Source of the DNA: Haliea sp. E1-2-M8
GTDB lineage: Bacteria > Pseudomonadota > Gammaproteobacteria > Pseudomonadales > Halieaceae
Length of the DNA stretch: 64,000 nt
Assembly: GCF_030649675.1 (NCBI RefSeq)
Contig: NZ_JAUTDR010000002.1
Span: forward strand, 124,001 to 188,000
Reading direction: 5' to 3'
A program made the position numbers and the translations under genes. This document shows positions 10,077-18,661 of the stretch, in pieces (the stretch's first letter is position 1; each line of letters opens with the position of its first letter). Below the pieces are notes generated by a model. It was given only the letters and a program-made list of their open reading frames with translations, did not search any database and was not told where the DNA came from.

Positions 10077-10696
10077 GCGGTGTAGGTAGGAATATTGTTC
10101 ATCGCCAGGGCCAGCTGCACGCGATCGCGGACCCCGAGCTTCTCGAAAATGGTCGAAAGGTGTGCTTTGACCGTGCGCTCGGCAATGTCCAGGACCTCTG
10201 CAATCTCGCGGTTACTGGCCCCGTGAGCAACCCGCTCCGCTACCATCAACTCCCTGGGAGTCAGGTTATTGAGCTCCGGGTGTTCCGGCGCGGGAGTGGG
10301 CACCACCCGCAGGGACAGGGCCATCAGGCGCTGCACCAGTTCCGGCAACATCCAGAGCCCCCCGTGCTCTACCACCAGGGCGATTTCCCGCAGCTGCTCC
10401 GGGGCCGCCTCGACGTGGCAGTAACCCACCGCGCCATCGTTCAGCGCCTGAAACGCTTCTGCCTCGGAGGGAGTGGCCGTCATGACAACCACCCGATAAC
10501 CCGCCGCGACCGCTTCCCGTAGCCGCGCCAGGCGTTCCATGAGATCCAGCCCGACTCCATCAAGCCACACCGTCTGCCGGGCCACTACCGCCAGCGGTGC
10601 AACATCAACGACCTGGGGCACGGCACAGGCGTCCGGGAACGCCTGCCGCCAGCGATCGCGCATCCTGCCCTCGGCCACCACAAACAACTGTTTCAT
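10067..10696 (-). CDS. LuxR-type response regulator with atypical receiver domain
   Basis: This 209-residue cytosolic regulator has a receiver-like N-terminus (1-120) and a LuxR/NarL helix-turn-helix at about 143-205 (LTPRELMVAERVAHGASNRE, then EIAEVLDIAERTVKAHLSTI). The first beta strand reads LFVVAEG and lacks the acidic pair that normally binds Mg2+. An Asp at about 46 (VWLDGVG) sits where the phospho-acceptor would be. It may therefore be phosphorylation-independent or respond to another cue. It is the last gene of the exporter operon, its ATG overlaps the adaptor stop by one base, and it sits directly before the adhesin promoter region. It is the natural candidate local regulator of the adhesin. 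No histidine kinase is nearby. Confidence 0.85.
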   Translation of the reverse strand: MKQLFVVAEGRMRDRWRQAFPDACAVPQVVDVAPLAVVARQTVWLDGVGLDLMERLARLREAVAAGYRVVVMTATPSEAEAFQALNDGAVGYCHVEAAPEQLREIALVVEHGGLWMLPELVQRLMALSLRVVPTPAPEHPELNNLTPRELMVAERVAHGASNREIAEVLDIAERTVKAHLSTIFEKLGVRDRVQLALAMNNIPTYTAVN

Positions 10697-12102
10697 CAGC
10701 GCTCCGTCAGGGCGTACTGCTTGGCCCGCAGCACGGGCTTCATCAAATACGCCAGGATAGTCTTCTTCCCGGTCAGGATATCCACCTGCACCGTCATACC
10801 CGGCATGATCGGCATCTCCTCGCCGAAGCCAGCTTGCTTCGTGCGCACATGCACCTCATAGAAGGGGTTGCCTTCGTCATCCATGATGGTGTCGGCACCG
10901 ATATGCTCCACGGTGCCCTCAAGGCCACCGTAAACCACAAAATCATAGGCCGTGAACTTCACCAGCGCTTCCTGTCCGGGGATCAGGAAGGCGATGTCCT
11001 GGGGCCGGATCCGGACTTCCACCAGCAGGGTATCGTCCAGCGGCACCACTTCAACGACTTCCTTGCCCGGCAGCACTACCCCGCCAATGGTGTTGTGGTA
11101 CAAGCGCTTGATCGTACCCTTTACTGGTGACCGTATTTCGGTCTGCTGCACCCGGTCACTGAGGCCCAACCCTGCCTCACGCAAGCCGTTCATACGGGCA
11201 ATCGTGTCGGTCAGTTCTTCACGCACCTTGTTCTCATACTCAACTTCCACCTCGCTCAGCCGACCCCGGGCCTCCTGGATGGCGGAGGCGATACGCTTGA
11301 TCTGGGCCTGGGACTGCTCGAACTCGCCACTGAGCTGGTTGACCTCGCGCTCCAGGCGCAGGATTTCAACCTGCGAAACCGCGCCGGAGGAGACCATGGG
11401 CCGGGTGACGCTCAGCTCCTGCCGGCTCAGGTCCAGGGAGCGGGACAACTGGCGCGAGCGGGCGTTAACCTCTGCCAGCTCCTGCTCCCGCTGCTCCAAC
11501 TGCTCCGCGGCGATCTGCCGTTGCAGGTTAAGCTGGGCCAGGCTCGACTCATACAGGGCTCGCTCCTGTTCCACAATTTCGGGCACCTGCCGCAGCCACT
11601 CGGGCACCACCACGAACTCCGTGCGGGCCAGGTTGGCACTCAGACGCGCCGCTCGCACGGAGAGGGCCTGGAACTCGGTCTGGTTCTCGCGCAGATTGGA
11701 TTCGGAGCGGGTCTGGTCCAGCCGCACCAGCAGCTGCCCGGCCTCGACAATATCCCCGGCGCGGGTGTGGATCTCGGTCACAACACCGCCATCCTGGGAT
11801 TGCATCACCTGGATCTGGCGCGAGGGAATGACCTTGCCCGTGCCTCGGGTGACCTCGTCAATCTCGGCGAAAGCAGCCCAGGCCACCAGGGCGATGACAA
11901 TCAGGGCAACGATATACAGCACGGCCCGGGCACGCAGGGGCTGCTGCTCTACATAGGCACGGTGAGCATTCTGCTCCCAGTTACGGGGCGCATCGGCGGC
12001 GTCCTTGAGCCACGGAGCAAAGATGAAGTCCGCCAGATAGCGCTTCCGGGGGCTATCCGGGAGCGGCTCTGGCACGCCTTTGGACTCCGGTTCCTGGCTC
12101 AT
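10696..12102 (-). CDS. HlyD/LapC-type periplasmic adaptor of type I secretion
   Basis: This 468-residue membrane fusion protein has a cytosolic N-terminus (1-60), one transmembrane helix at about 61-82 (VLYIVALIVIALVAWAAFAE), a biotinyl-lipoyl-like motif (GTGKVIPSRQIQVMQSQDGG), a long coiled coil (about 150-310) and a C-terminal beta-barrel with the HlyD signature near the end. It links the ABC exporter in the inner membrane to the TolC-like channel. It overlaps the exporter gene by 4 bases (ATGA), which indicates translational coupling. Because the adhesin is the only large non-Sec protein nearby, it is the likely cargo. Confidence 0.93.
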   Translation of the reverse strand: MSQEPESKGVPEPLPDSPRKRYLADFIFAPWLKDAADAPRNWEQNAHRAYVEQQPLRARAVLYIVALIVIALVAWAAFAEIDEVTRGTGKVIPSRQIQVMQSQDGGVVTEIHTRAGDIVEAGQLLVRLDQTRSESNLRENQTEFQALSVRAARLSANLARTEFVVVPEWLRQVPEIVEQERALYESSLAQLNLQRQIAAEQLEQREQELAEVNARSRQLSRSLDLSRQELSVTRPMVSSGAVSQVEILRLEREVNQLSGEFEQSQAQIKRIASAIQEARGRLSEVEVEYENKVREELTDTIARMNGLREAGLGLSDRVQQTEIRSPVKGTIKRLYHNTIGGVVLPGKEVVEVVPLDDTLLVEVRIRPQDIAFLIPGQEALVKFTAYDFVVYGGLEGTVEHIGADTIMDDEGNPFYEVHVRTKQAGFGEEMPIMPGMTVQVDILTGKKTILAYLMKPVLRAKQYALTER

Positions 12103-14225
12103 TTGGCCGCCCCTATCTTGCCCTGCTGCAGGGCCTGGACCACGCTGTCGCGCGGCCCGTCGGCAACCAGCCGGCCGTTGTCGATTACGATGATCCGATC
12201 GACCATTTCCAGCAGCGAGTTACGGTGGGTCACCACCACCCAGGTGCGGCCCTGGATGTAGTCGGTAAGCTGCTGCTTGACCGCCACTTCGGTGGAATGA
12301 TCCATGGAGCCGGTGGGCTCGTCCATCAACAGGATAGGCGGATCGTGGACCACCGCACGGGCCAGGGCGACGCACTTGCGCTGCCCCCCGGACAGTGAAT
12401 CACCGCGCTCGCTGACCTGCATGTCGAAGCCCTTCGGGTGGCGGTTGATATAATCGGACAGGTTGGCAATTTCCGCAGCACGCACCAGCGCCGAGTCGCT
12501 GACGTTGGCGTGGGACAGGGTGATATTGTCGCGCAGGCTGCCATAGAACAGGGTTACGTCCTGGGGCACGTAACCCACGCGGGAGCGCAGCTCACTGGGG
12601 TCAAGCTGGCGCAGATCTATGCCGTCTATCATGATGCTGCCTGCCGTGGGCTGGTACAGCCCCATGGCCAGTTTCTGCAAGGTGGACTTGCCCGAGCCGA
12701 CCCGCCCCAGAATCGCCACCCGCTCCCCGGGCTTGATCCGGAACGACACATTGCTCAACGACTCCAACTCCGCCCCGGGGTAGGCAAATGACACCTGGCG
12801 GAACTCAATGTCACCCTTGAACATCTCCCGGGACAGCAACTGGGCCCCCTCTTCCCGTTCCATCGGCTTGGCCATCACCTCATCCAGGGAACTGAGGGAG
12901 ATCCGGGCGTTGTGCCAGGAGGTGACCAAACCCGCCACCTGGCCGAAGGGCGCCATCGCCCGGCCGCTGAGCATGGTGCAGGCGATCAGGCCCCCCATGC
13001 TTAGCTCGCCCGCGGTGATCAGATAGACCCCGGTGATGATCACGAACATGGTGACCATCTGGTTGGCCCACTGGGTAACGTTGATGGTGGAGTTGGAGAC
13101 CAGCCGCAGTTGCACGCCGACGTGGGCCAGGAACGCTGTGGCTTCCTCCCACTTGCGCTGCATACGCGACTCGGCACCCATGGCCTTGAGCGTATCGAGA
13201 CCCGCCAGGCTCTCGATCAGGGTGGCGTTGCGCAGGGCGCTGGCGCGGTAGGTAGTCTCGGACAGCTCCCTGAGCTTGCCCTGGGTAGCCAGCGCATAGC
13301 CCAGCACAAGCAGCAGGCCGACCCCCAGCGGAATCAGTATCGGCCAGGCGATCCAGGCGATCACCGCAATGAAAATGATGGCGAAAGGGACATCGATCAA
13401 GGTGGTCACCGAGGCCGAGGTAATGAAATCACGCACGGTTTCGAAGGAGCGCAGGTTGACCGCGTAGGAGCCCACCGAACTCGCCCGGTGCTCAAGCCGC
13501 GAGCCCAGCACCCGTTCCATGATCTGCCCCGACAGGCGCATGTCCACCCGGCGGCTGGCCAGATCCAGAAAATAGCCGCGCATGGTGCGCAGAACAATGT
13601 CGGCCACAAGGATGATGATCACCCCCGCCGCCAGCATCCACAAAGTCTCCACCGCGTAGTTGGGTACCACGCGGTCGTAGACGTTCATGGTAAACAGGGG
13701 CAGCGCCAGGGCGAACACGTTAATGAAAAAGGCCGCCGTCAGCACGTCCCGATAGACGGGCATGTTGGCGCGGATGGCATCCCAGAACCAGTGACCCCGA
13801 TCGGAGGTCCCGGTGCGCGGCGCGCGCTGGTCGAAGCGGAACCGCGGGCGACAGACGATAAGCCGGCCACTCTCCTGGGCCAGCAGTTTTTCCGCCGGCA
13901 CCTCCACCGCCGCCTCGTTGAGGGAGGGGAAAATCACGGTGGCGTTGGCGCCGTCGTCGCTCCAGCCCATCAGCAGGCAGGCGCGATCGTTTTTCAACAG
14001 CACCACGGCGGGCAGCAGCGCGGGCTCCACGTCGCTGGCACTGCGCGGCAGAATGCGGCTGACCAGTCCCACCCGGCTGGCGGCGCGTTCAAACAGGGCA
14101 GGGGTCAGTTGGCCGTTCTCCAGCGGCAACCCTCCTACCAATGCCTCACCGGTGGAGGGAGTGCCATGATATCGGCACATTGCCAGCAGGCTCTGTAGCA
14201 GCGTATCGTCAAAGCTGGCAGTCAT
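12099..14225 (-). CDS. LapB-type type I secretion ABC transporter/ATPase
   Basis: This 708-residue protein has an N-terminal C39-peptidase-like domain (about 1-130) without the canonical Cys-Gly-x-Ala active site, six transmembrane helices (about 155-430), and a C-terminal ATPase with Walker A (GRVGSGKST), signature SLSGGQRKCVALARA, Walker B (ILLMDEPTGSMD) and the switch histidine (VVVTHR). C39-like domains of LapB/HlyB bind the substrate without cutting it. It heads the operon exporter-adaptor-LuxR regulator. A consensus CRP-like site lies about 120 bases upstream. Expected cargo is the 1987-residue adhesin. Confidence 0.93.
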   Translation of the reverse strand: MTASFDDTLLQSLLAMCRYHGTPSTGEALVGGLPLENGQLTPALFERAASRVGLVSRILPRSASDVEPALLPAVVLLKNDRACLLMGWSDDGANATVIFPSLNEAAVEVPAEKLLAQESGRLIVCRPRFRFDQRAPRTGTSDRGHWFWDAIRANMPVYRDVLTAAFFINVFALALPLFTMNVYDRVVPNYAVETLWMLAAGVIIILVADIVLRTMRGYFLDLASRRVDMRLSGQIMERVLGSRLEHRASSVGSYAVNLRSFETVRDFITSASVTTLIDVPFAIIFIAVIAWIAWPILIPLGVGLLLVLGYALATQGKLRELSETTYRASALRNATLIESLAGLDTLKAMGAESRMQRKWEEATAFLAHVGVQLRLVSNSTINVTQWANQMVTMFVIITGVYLITAGELSMGGLIACTMLSGRAMAPFGQVAGLVTSWHNARISLSSLDEVMAKPMEREEGAQLLSREMFKGDIEFRQVSFAYPGAELESLSNVSFRIKPGERVAILGRVGSGKSTLQKLAMGLYQPTAGSIMIDGIDLRQLDPSELRSRVGYVPQDVTLFYGSLRDNITLSHANVSDSALVRAAEIANLSDYINRHPKGFDMQVSERGDSLSGGQRKCVALARAVVHDPPILLMDEPTGSMDHSTEVAVKQQLTDYIQGRTWVVVTHRNSLLEMVDRIIVIDNGRLVADGPRDSVVQALQQGKIGAAK

Positions 14226-14346
14226 TTCTGGCGCTCATCCCCGTGGTCCAAACCCGGACCTCATTATTATCAACAGCAGCTAAACTACTGAATATGGCAG
14301 AATTTCCGTGCCCGCAGAGGATAAGCCAGTTGCCTGTGAAATACCA

Positions 14347-14362
14347 TGTGACTCACTTCACA
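14347..14362. promoter_or_regulatory. CRP/Vfr-type operator between exporter operon and small plus-strand gene
   Basis: TGTGA-N6-TCACA matches all ten consensus positions. It is placed in the 246-base divergent gap, about 122 bases before the exporter ATG and about 110 bases before the small gene at 14472, so it could serve either. It is the same sequence class as the pair upstream of the adhesin. Confidence 0.6.
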
Positions 14363-14471
14363 AAGCGGACAACTCGTGCTGGGATACGCCAGCCCGGGTT
14401 TGTGTAAAGTCAGGGAAATGAGCCACACTGTGCAGATGCCATTGCTCCAGAATGGCAGAGGAGATATTGCA

Positions 14472-14690
14472 ATGTCCGACAAACACCCGGTTTTTGAAGC
14501 ACGCGATTTGGCGCCCCCCGTCTGCAAGGACAAGCAGGGCGAAGAAAAATATACAGGCGTCGAACGGCGCAAAACTGAGCGCAGGGATCACCAGGATCGT
14601 CGCGAGGAAGTGCGCTTCGACATCACCAAGGAAGACCGCCGCTCGGGCTCAGGCCGCCGCAAGGACGACAAGACCCCGAAGTTCTGGTGA
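14472..14690 (+). CDS. small charged conserved protein, function unknown
   Basis: This protein of 72 residues, MSDKHPVFEARDLAPPVCKD onward, is rich in Arg, Lys, Asp and Glu (about a third basic). It has a repeated E-R-R/D-R-R pattern and a C-terminus ending DDKTPKFW. I recall similar small proteins in marine gammaproteobacteria but no function. The frame is open upstream to 14376, but GGAG at about 14459-14462 and the family-like start favour the ATG at 14472. It has no signal peptide or membrane segment. It is divergent from the exporter operon and convergent with kbl. Confidence 0.65.
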   Translation: MSDKHPVFEARDLAPPVCKDKQGEEKYTGVERRKTERRDHQDRREEVRFDITKEDRRSGSGRRKDDKTPKFW

Positions 14691-14704
14691 ATAGTATCAT
14701 GTCA

Positions 14705-15892
14705 CTAGCACCCCACCTCGGCCTTCGCACGGCTGAAAGCCTCCAGGGCGAAATCGATATCCGCGTCAGTCAGCGCCGCCGACATCTGGGTGCGAATCCT
14801 TGCCTTGCCCTTCGGCACGACCGGGAAAGAGAACGCCACCACGTAAACACCCTGTGCCAGCACCGCCTCGGCGAAGCGGCCAGCGAGCGCCGCGTCGTGC
14901 AGCATGACCGGCACAATGGGGTGCTCCCCGGGTAACAGCTCGAAACCCAAATTTTCCAGACCGGAGCGAAAACGGGCGGTGTTGCTGGCCAGGCGCTGGC
15001 GCAGTTCCGGCACCGTCGCCACCAGTTCTACCGCCTTGATTGCCCCCGCCACCACTGGCGGCGCCACAGTATTGGAAAACAGGTAGGGCCGCGAGCGCTG
15101 CCGCAGCAGGTCGACAATCTCCTGCCGCGCAGCGGTGTAGCCACCGCTGGCGCCGCCGAGTGCCTTGCCCAGGGTGCCGGTGGTGATATCGATCCGGTCC
15201 ATGCAACCGCGCAACTCATGGGTGCCGCGACCGCCGGCGCCGACGAAGCCGGTGGCATGGCAGTCATCGAAGTGGACCAGGGCGTCGTAACGCTCGGCCA
15301 GGTCGCAGATTTCGTCGAGGCGGGCGACATAGCCGTCCATCGAGAACACGCCATCGCTGGTGATCAGCTTGAAGCGGGCCCCGGCGGCAGCCGCTGCCTG
15401 CAGCTGTGCCTCGAGATCGGCCATGTCGCTGTTGCGATAGCGGAAGCGCTTGGCTTTGCACAGGCGGATACCGTCAATGATGCTGGCGTGATTGAGCTCA
15501 TCGGAGATGACCGCGTCCTCCTCACCCAGCAGGGTTTCGAACAGGCCGCCATTGGCGTCAAAGCAGGAAGGGTAAAGAATGGTGTCCTCGGTACCGAGAA
15601 ACGCCGACAGGCTGGATTCCAGCTCCTTGTGCAGGGTCTGGGTGCCACAGATAAAGCGCACCGAGGCCATGCCATAGCCCCAGTCGTGCAGGCCCGCGGC
15701 GGCGGCGGCATTGACCCCCGGGTGTTGGGCGAGGCCGAGGTAGTTGTTGGCGCAGAGGTTCAGCACCTCCTTCTCCCTGACCCCCACGTGAGCCCCCTGG
15801 GGCGTGGTGATCAAGCGCTCGTGCTTGTACAGGCCCGCGGCTTCGATTTCCGCCAACTGGCCCGCCAGATGCTCCTGGAACCGCTCATACAT
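14705..15892 (-). CDS. kbl: glycine C-acetyltransferase (2-amino-3-ketobutyrate CoA ligase)
   Basis: This 395-residue PLP enzyme of the alpha-oxoamine synthase family is close to the roughly 398-residue length of E. coli Kbl. The PLP lysine lies in [14 protein letters not shown], and the [10 protein letters not shown] and NYLGLAQHP segments are typical. It condenses glycine and acetyl-CoA or, in threonine breakdown, cleaves 2-amino-3-ketobutyrate. The frame extends upstream to 15958, but the start [11 protein letters not shown] at 15892 matches the family and overlaps the ctaA stop by 8 bases, suggesting coupling. The usual partner threonine dehydrogenase (tdh) is not in the window. An 8-amino-7-oxononanoate synthase-like role is less likely given the absence of bio genes. 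Confidence 0.9.
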   Translation of the reverse strand: MYERFQEHLAGQLAEIEAAGLYKHERLITTPQGAHVGVREKEVLNLCANNYLGLAQHPGVNAAAAAGLHDWGYGMASVRFICGTQTLHKELESSLSAFLGTEDTILYPSCFDANGGLFETLLGEEDAVISDELNHASIIDGIRLCKAKRFRYRNSDMADLEAQLQAAAAAGARFKLITSDGVFSMDGYVARLDEICDLAERYDALVHFDDCHATGFVGAGGRGTHELRGCMDRIDITTGTLGKALGGASGGYTAARQEIVDLLRQRSRPYLFSNTVAPPVVAGAIKAVELVATVPELRQRLASNTARFRSGLENLGFELLPGEHPIVPVMLHDAALAGRFAEAVLAQGVYVVAFSFPVVPKGKARIRTQMSAALTDADIDFALEAFSRAKAEVGC

Positions 15893-16931
15893 GCGCTTTT
15901 CCCCGCTGCAGGACATGTGCCGCATACAGCATGGCAGACAACAGCAATACGGCGCCACCCTGGTGCGCCGCCGCCAGACTTATCGGCACATGGCGCAGCA
16001 GGGTGGTAATGCCGAGGACAACCTGCAGCCACAGTGCCAGCACCAGCAGCACCGTCGCCATCCTGGCGCGGGGCCCCAGCCCCGAGCGCCACAGCCGGAA
16101 AGCAAAAACATGCACCAGGCCGAACAGAATGTAGGCGAAGATGCGATGGTTGAACTGGATCGCGGTAATGTCCTCGAAGGCATCCAGCCAGGCCGGCTCA
16201 CCCGAGTACAGTCCGGGCGGGATAAAGCTGGTCCCCATCAGGGGCCAGGTGCTGTAGGCAAAGCCTGCCTTGGTGCCGGCGACCAGACCGCCGGAGAGAA
16301 TCATCAGGAATACCAGCGCGACCAGGGCCAGGCCCCAGGGCGCCAACTGGTGCGGGGTGCGGCCCCGCGGATGCCGACCGGTGACCAGATCGAGGATCAG
16401 CCACAGCATCCAGGCATAGATAAGCACCGCCAGCCCGAGGTGTGCGGTCAGGCGGTACTGGCTGACGTGCGGCACGTCGACCAGCCCGCTCTTCACCATG
16501 TACCAGCCGAGGAATCCCTGGCAGCCGCCGAGAATGAACAGGCCCCAGAGCTTGGGCATCATGCCCGCCCGGATCCGCCCGCGCAGGGCAAAATAGAGCA
16601 TGGGGAAGAAGAACAGCACCCCGATCAGGCGCCCCAGTACCCGGTGCAGGTACTCGTACATGAAGATCACCTTGAAGGCGTCCATGGACATGCCGCGATT
16701 GATCTGCAGGTATTCCGGAGACTGGCGGTATTTGTTCAGGGCCTCTTCCCAGGCCGCGTCCGACAGCGGCGGGATTACGCCCATGATCGGTTGCCATTCG
16801 GTGATGGAAAGCCCGGAATTGGTCAGGCGGGTTACCCCGCCGAGCAGGATCATGCCAAAGATGACCGCCGCGCAGAGAATCAGCCAGGCGGCGATCTGGC
16901 GGTCATAGTCAGCTTGTCGGGGATATACCAT
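15885..16931 (-). CDS. ctaA: heme A synthase (COX15/CtaA family)
   Basis: This polytopic inner-membrane protein has about 348 residues and roughly eight helices. It oxidises the C8 methyl of heme O to make heme A for aa3-type cytochrome oxidase. Family hallmarks are [19 protein letters not shown] near the N-terminus, the helix [38 protein letters not shown] and a C-terminal [11 protein letters not shown], which contain the conserved haem-binding histidines. An upstream extension to 17000 is open. The start [13 protein letters not shown] (16931) puts the first membrane helix at about 12-34 as in the family. No cytochrome oxidase genes are in the window, although a SCO1-like gene lies 17 kb away. 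Confidence 0.92.
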   Translation of the reverse strand: MVYPRQADYDRQIAAWLILCAAVIFGMILLGGVTRLTNSGLSITEWQPIMGVIPPLSDAAWEEALNKYRQSPEYLQINRGMSMDAFKVIFMYEYLHRVLGRLIGVLFFFPMLYFALRGRIRAGMMPKLWGLFILGGCQGFLGWYMVKSGLVDVPHVSQYRLTAHLGLAVLIYAWMLWLILDLVTGRHPRGRTPHQLAPWGLALVALVFLMILSGGLVAGTKAGFAYSTWPLMGTSFIPPGLYSGEPAWLDAFEDITAIQFNHRIFAYILFGLVHVFAFRLWRSGLGPRARMATVLLVLALWLQVVLGITTLLRHVPISLAAAHQGGAVLLLSAMLYAAHVLQRGKAHV

Positions 16932-17009
16932 CGCGTTGCCTCGGCCCGCAGTTTCCAGAGGGCGGCAATAATAACCGAAATGGCTGGCCAGGTGGGTCAC
17001 ACGAGTGGG

Positions 17010-17675
17010 TTAGCTCAATTCGAACGTCATCTCCGGCACCTCATCGGGCACCACCAGTTCACCCGCGGTCAGGCGCACGATCTCCTCCACGCTCACCCCG
17101 GGAGCGCGCTCCCGCAGCCAGAACTTGCCGTCGGCGATCTCCAGGTAGGCGAGGTCGGTCACCACCCGCTTGATACACCCGGCCCCGGTCAGCGGCAGGG
17201 TGCACTGGGGCAGCAGCTTGGATTCACCGTCCTTGGAAGCGTGGGTCATGAGGACGATGATATTGTCGGCACCGGCCACCAGGTCCATGGCGCCGCCCAT
17301 GCCCTTGACCAGCTTTCCGGGAATCATGTAGGAGGCGATATTGCCCGCCACATCCACCTCGAATGCGCCCAGCACCGTGAGGTCGACATGGCCACCACGG
17401 ATCATCGCAAAAGACTCCGCGGAGGAAAAGATTGAGGCGCCAGTGGCCGCGGTGACCGTCTGCTTGCCGGCGTTGATCATGTCCGGGTCCAGTTGCGCCT
17501 CGGTGGGAAACGGCCCCATGCCCAGCAGGCCATTCTCCGACTGCAGCATCACCTCAATGCCCTCGGGGGCGTAATTCGCCACCAGGGTGGGAATACCGAT
17601 GCCGAGGTTCACATAGAAGCCGTCCTGCAGCTCCTGGGCGACGCGCTGTGCCATTTGTTCGCGGGATAGTGCCAT
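17010..17675 (-). CDS. scoB: 3-oxoacid (or acetate) CoA-transferase, subunit B
   Basis: This 221-residue beta subunit of a class I CoA-transferase contains the active-site glutamate segment QSENGLLGMGPFP and the glycine-rich GIGIPTLVANYAPEG. With subunit A 14 bases upstream it transfers CoA between acyl-CoA (commonly succinyl-CoA or acetyl-CoA) and acetoacetate or other short acids. The substrate cannot be fixed from sequence. Ketone-body or acetoacetate use is the common role in this family. ATG at 17675 is preceded by a purine-rich site. Confidence 0.92.
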   Translation of the reverse strand: MALSREQMAQRVAQELQDGFYVNLGIGIPTLVANYAPEGIEVMLQSENGLLGMGPFPTEAQLDPDMINAGKQTVTAATGASIFSSAESFAMIRGGHVDLTVLGAFEVDVAGNIASYMIPGKLVKGMGGAMDLVAGADNIIVLMTHASKDGESKLLPQCTLPLTGAGCIKRVVTDLAYLEIADGKFWLRERAPGVSVEEIVRLTAGELVVPDEVPEMTFELS

Positions 17676-17689
17676 AGCTGTGTGCTCCC

Positions 17690-18391
17690 TCAGCCTGCGC
17701 GCACGGTGCGCTGTTCAATGCGTTTTTCGAACGTGCCCTGGATCAGGCGGTTGACGTAGATCCCGGGAGTATGAATCTGGCTCGGCTCCAGTTCGCCGGG
17801 CTCCACCAGCTCCTCCACTTCGGCGACGGTTATCCGGCCGGCGGTGGCGGCTTCCGGATTGAAGTTCATGGCTGTGTGGCGATAGATGAGATTGCCGTAG
17901 CGGTCGCCCTTCCAGGCCTTGACGATGGCGAAGTCGCCGACAACCGCTTCCTCCAGGATGTAGTGGCGACCATTGAACTCACGCACTTCCTTGCCTTCGC
18001 CCACCGGGGTGCCGTAACCGGTAGCGGTGTAGAAAGCAGGAATGCCGGCGCCGCCGGCGCGCATTTTTTCCGCCAGGGTGCCCTGGGGCGTCAGCTCCAC
18101 CTCCAGCTCGCCCGCCAGCAGCTGTTCCATGAACAGCTTGTTCTCGCCCACATAGGACGACACCATCTTGCGGATCTGCCGGTCCTCCAGGAGGATGCCC
18201 AGCCCGAAACCATCCACACCGCAGTTGTTGGAGAAGAAGGTCAGGTCGCGGGTGCCCTTGCGCTTGATCTCGGCTATCAGGTTTTCCGGTATGCCGCAGA
18301 GGCCGAAACCACCGGCAATCACCGTCATTCCATCTTCCAGGCCCGCCATCGCCTCGGCATAGCTGCCCACCACCTTGTCGAATCCGGCCAT
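17690..18391 (-). CDS. scoA: 3-oxoacid (or acetate) CoA-transferase, subunit A
   Basis: This 233-residue alpha subunit begins [20 protein letters not shown] and carries the family glycine motif [13 protein letters not shown] and [12 protein letters not shown]. It pairs with subunit B immediately downstream. The frame is open to 18541, but that stretch runs into a repeat cluster and does not resemble the family. The ATG at 18391 with a GGAAG-type ribosome site matches the usual length. The gene points away from uup, with repeat elements in the shared upstream gap 18392-18661. Confidence 0.92.
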   Translation of the reverse strand: MAGFDKVVGSYAEAMAGLEDGMTVIAGGFGLCGIPENLIAEIKRKGTRDLTFFSNNCGVDGFGLGILLEDRQIRKMVSSYVGENKLFMEQLLAGELEVELTPQGTLAEKMRAGGAGIPAFYTATGYGTPVGEGKEVREFNGRHYILEEAVVGDFAIVKAWKGDRYGNLIYRHTAMNFNPEAATAGRITVAEVEELVEPGELEPSQIHTPGIYVNRLIQGTFEKRIEQRTVRAG

Positions 18392-18505
18392 GTTGCTTCC
18401 TCTGTTGTTGGCTGCCAGCGCCCCGCAGCTGCTGCGGTCGTCAATGAGGCGCACAGCTTCATACAGGCGGTTACATTTATCAAATATATTTATTCCACTC
18501 CCGAG

Positions 18506-18589
18506 GTAGGAGCTCACTCTGTGAGCGATTTGTGTGCCCATCGCCCGCGGAGCGGGCTCCTACAGGTAGGAGCTCACTCTGTGAGCGAT
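18506..18589. repeat. REP/BIME-like cluster, three stem-loop units (+,-,+)
   Basis: Three 24-base units lie at 18506-18529, 18540-18563 (inverted) and 18566-18589. Each reads GTAGGAG then a 6-bp stem, a 3-base TCN loop, the stem complement and GAT. The outer copies share the stem GCTCAC/GTGAGC; the middle copy has GCCCGC/GCGGGC, so the changes compensate and the hairpin is kept. The layout matches REP sequences mobilised by RAYT-type transposases. It lies in the divergent scoA-uup gap. The same family occurs at 42345-42461. Confidence 0.85.
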
Positions 18590-18661
18590 CCCTGCCGATG
18601 GTGGCTGTACCGCAGCCAGTCACGTAGAATGGCGCGCCCACTACTACTGCAACCTGCTCCC

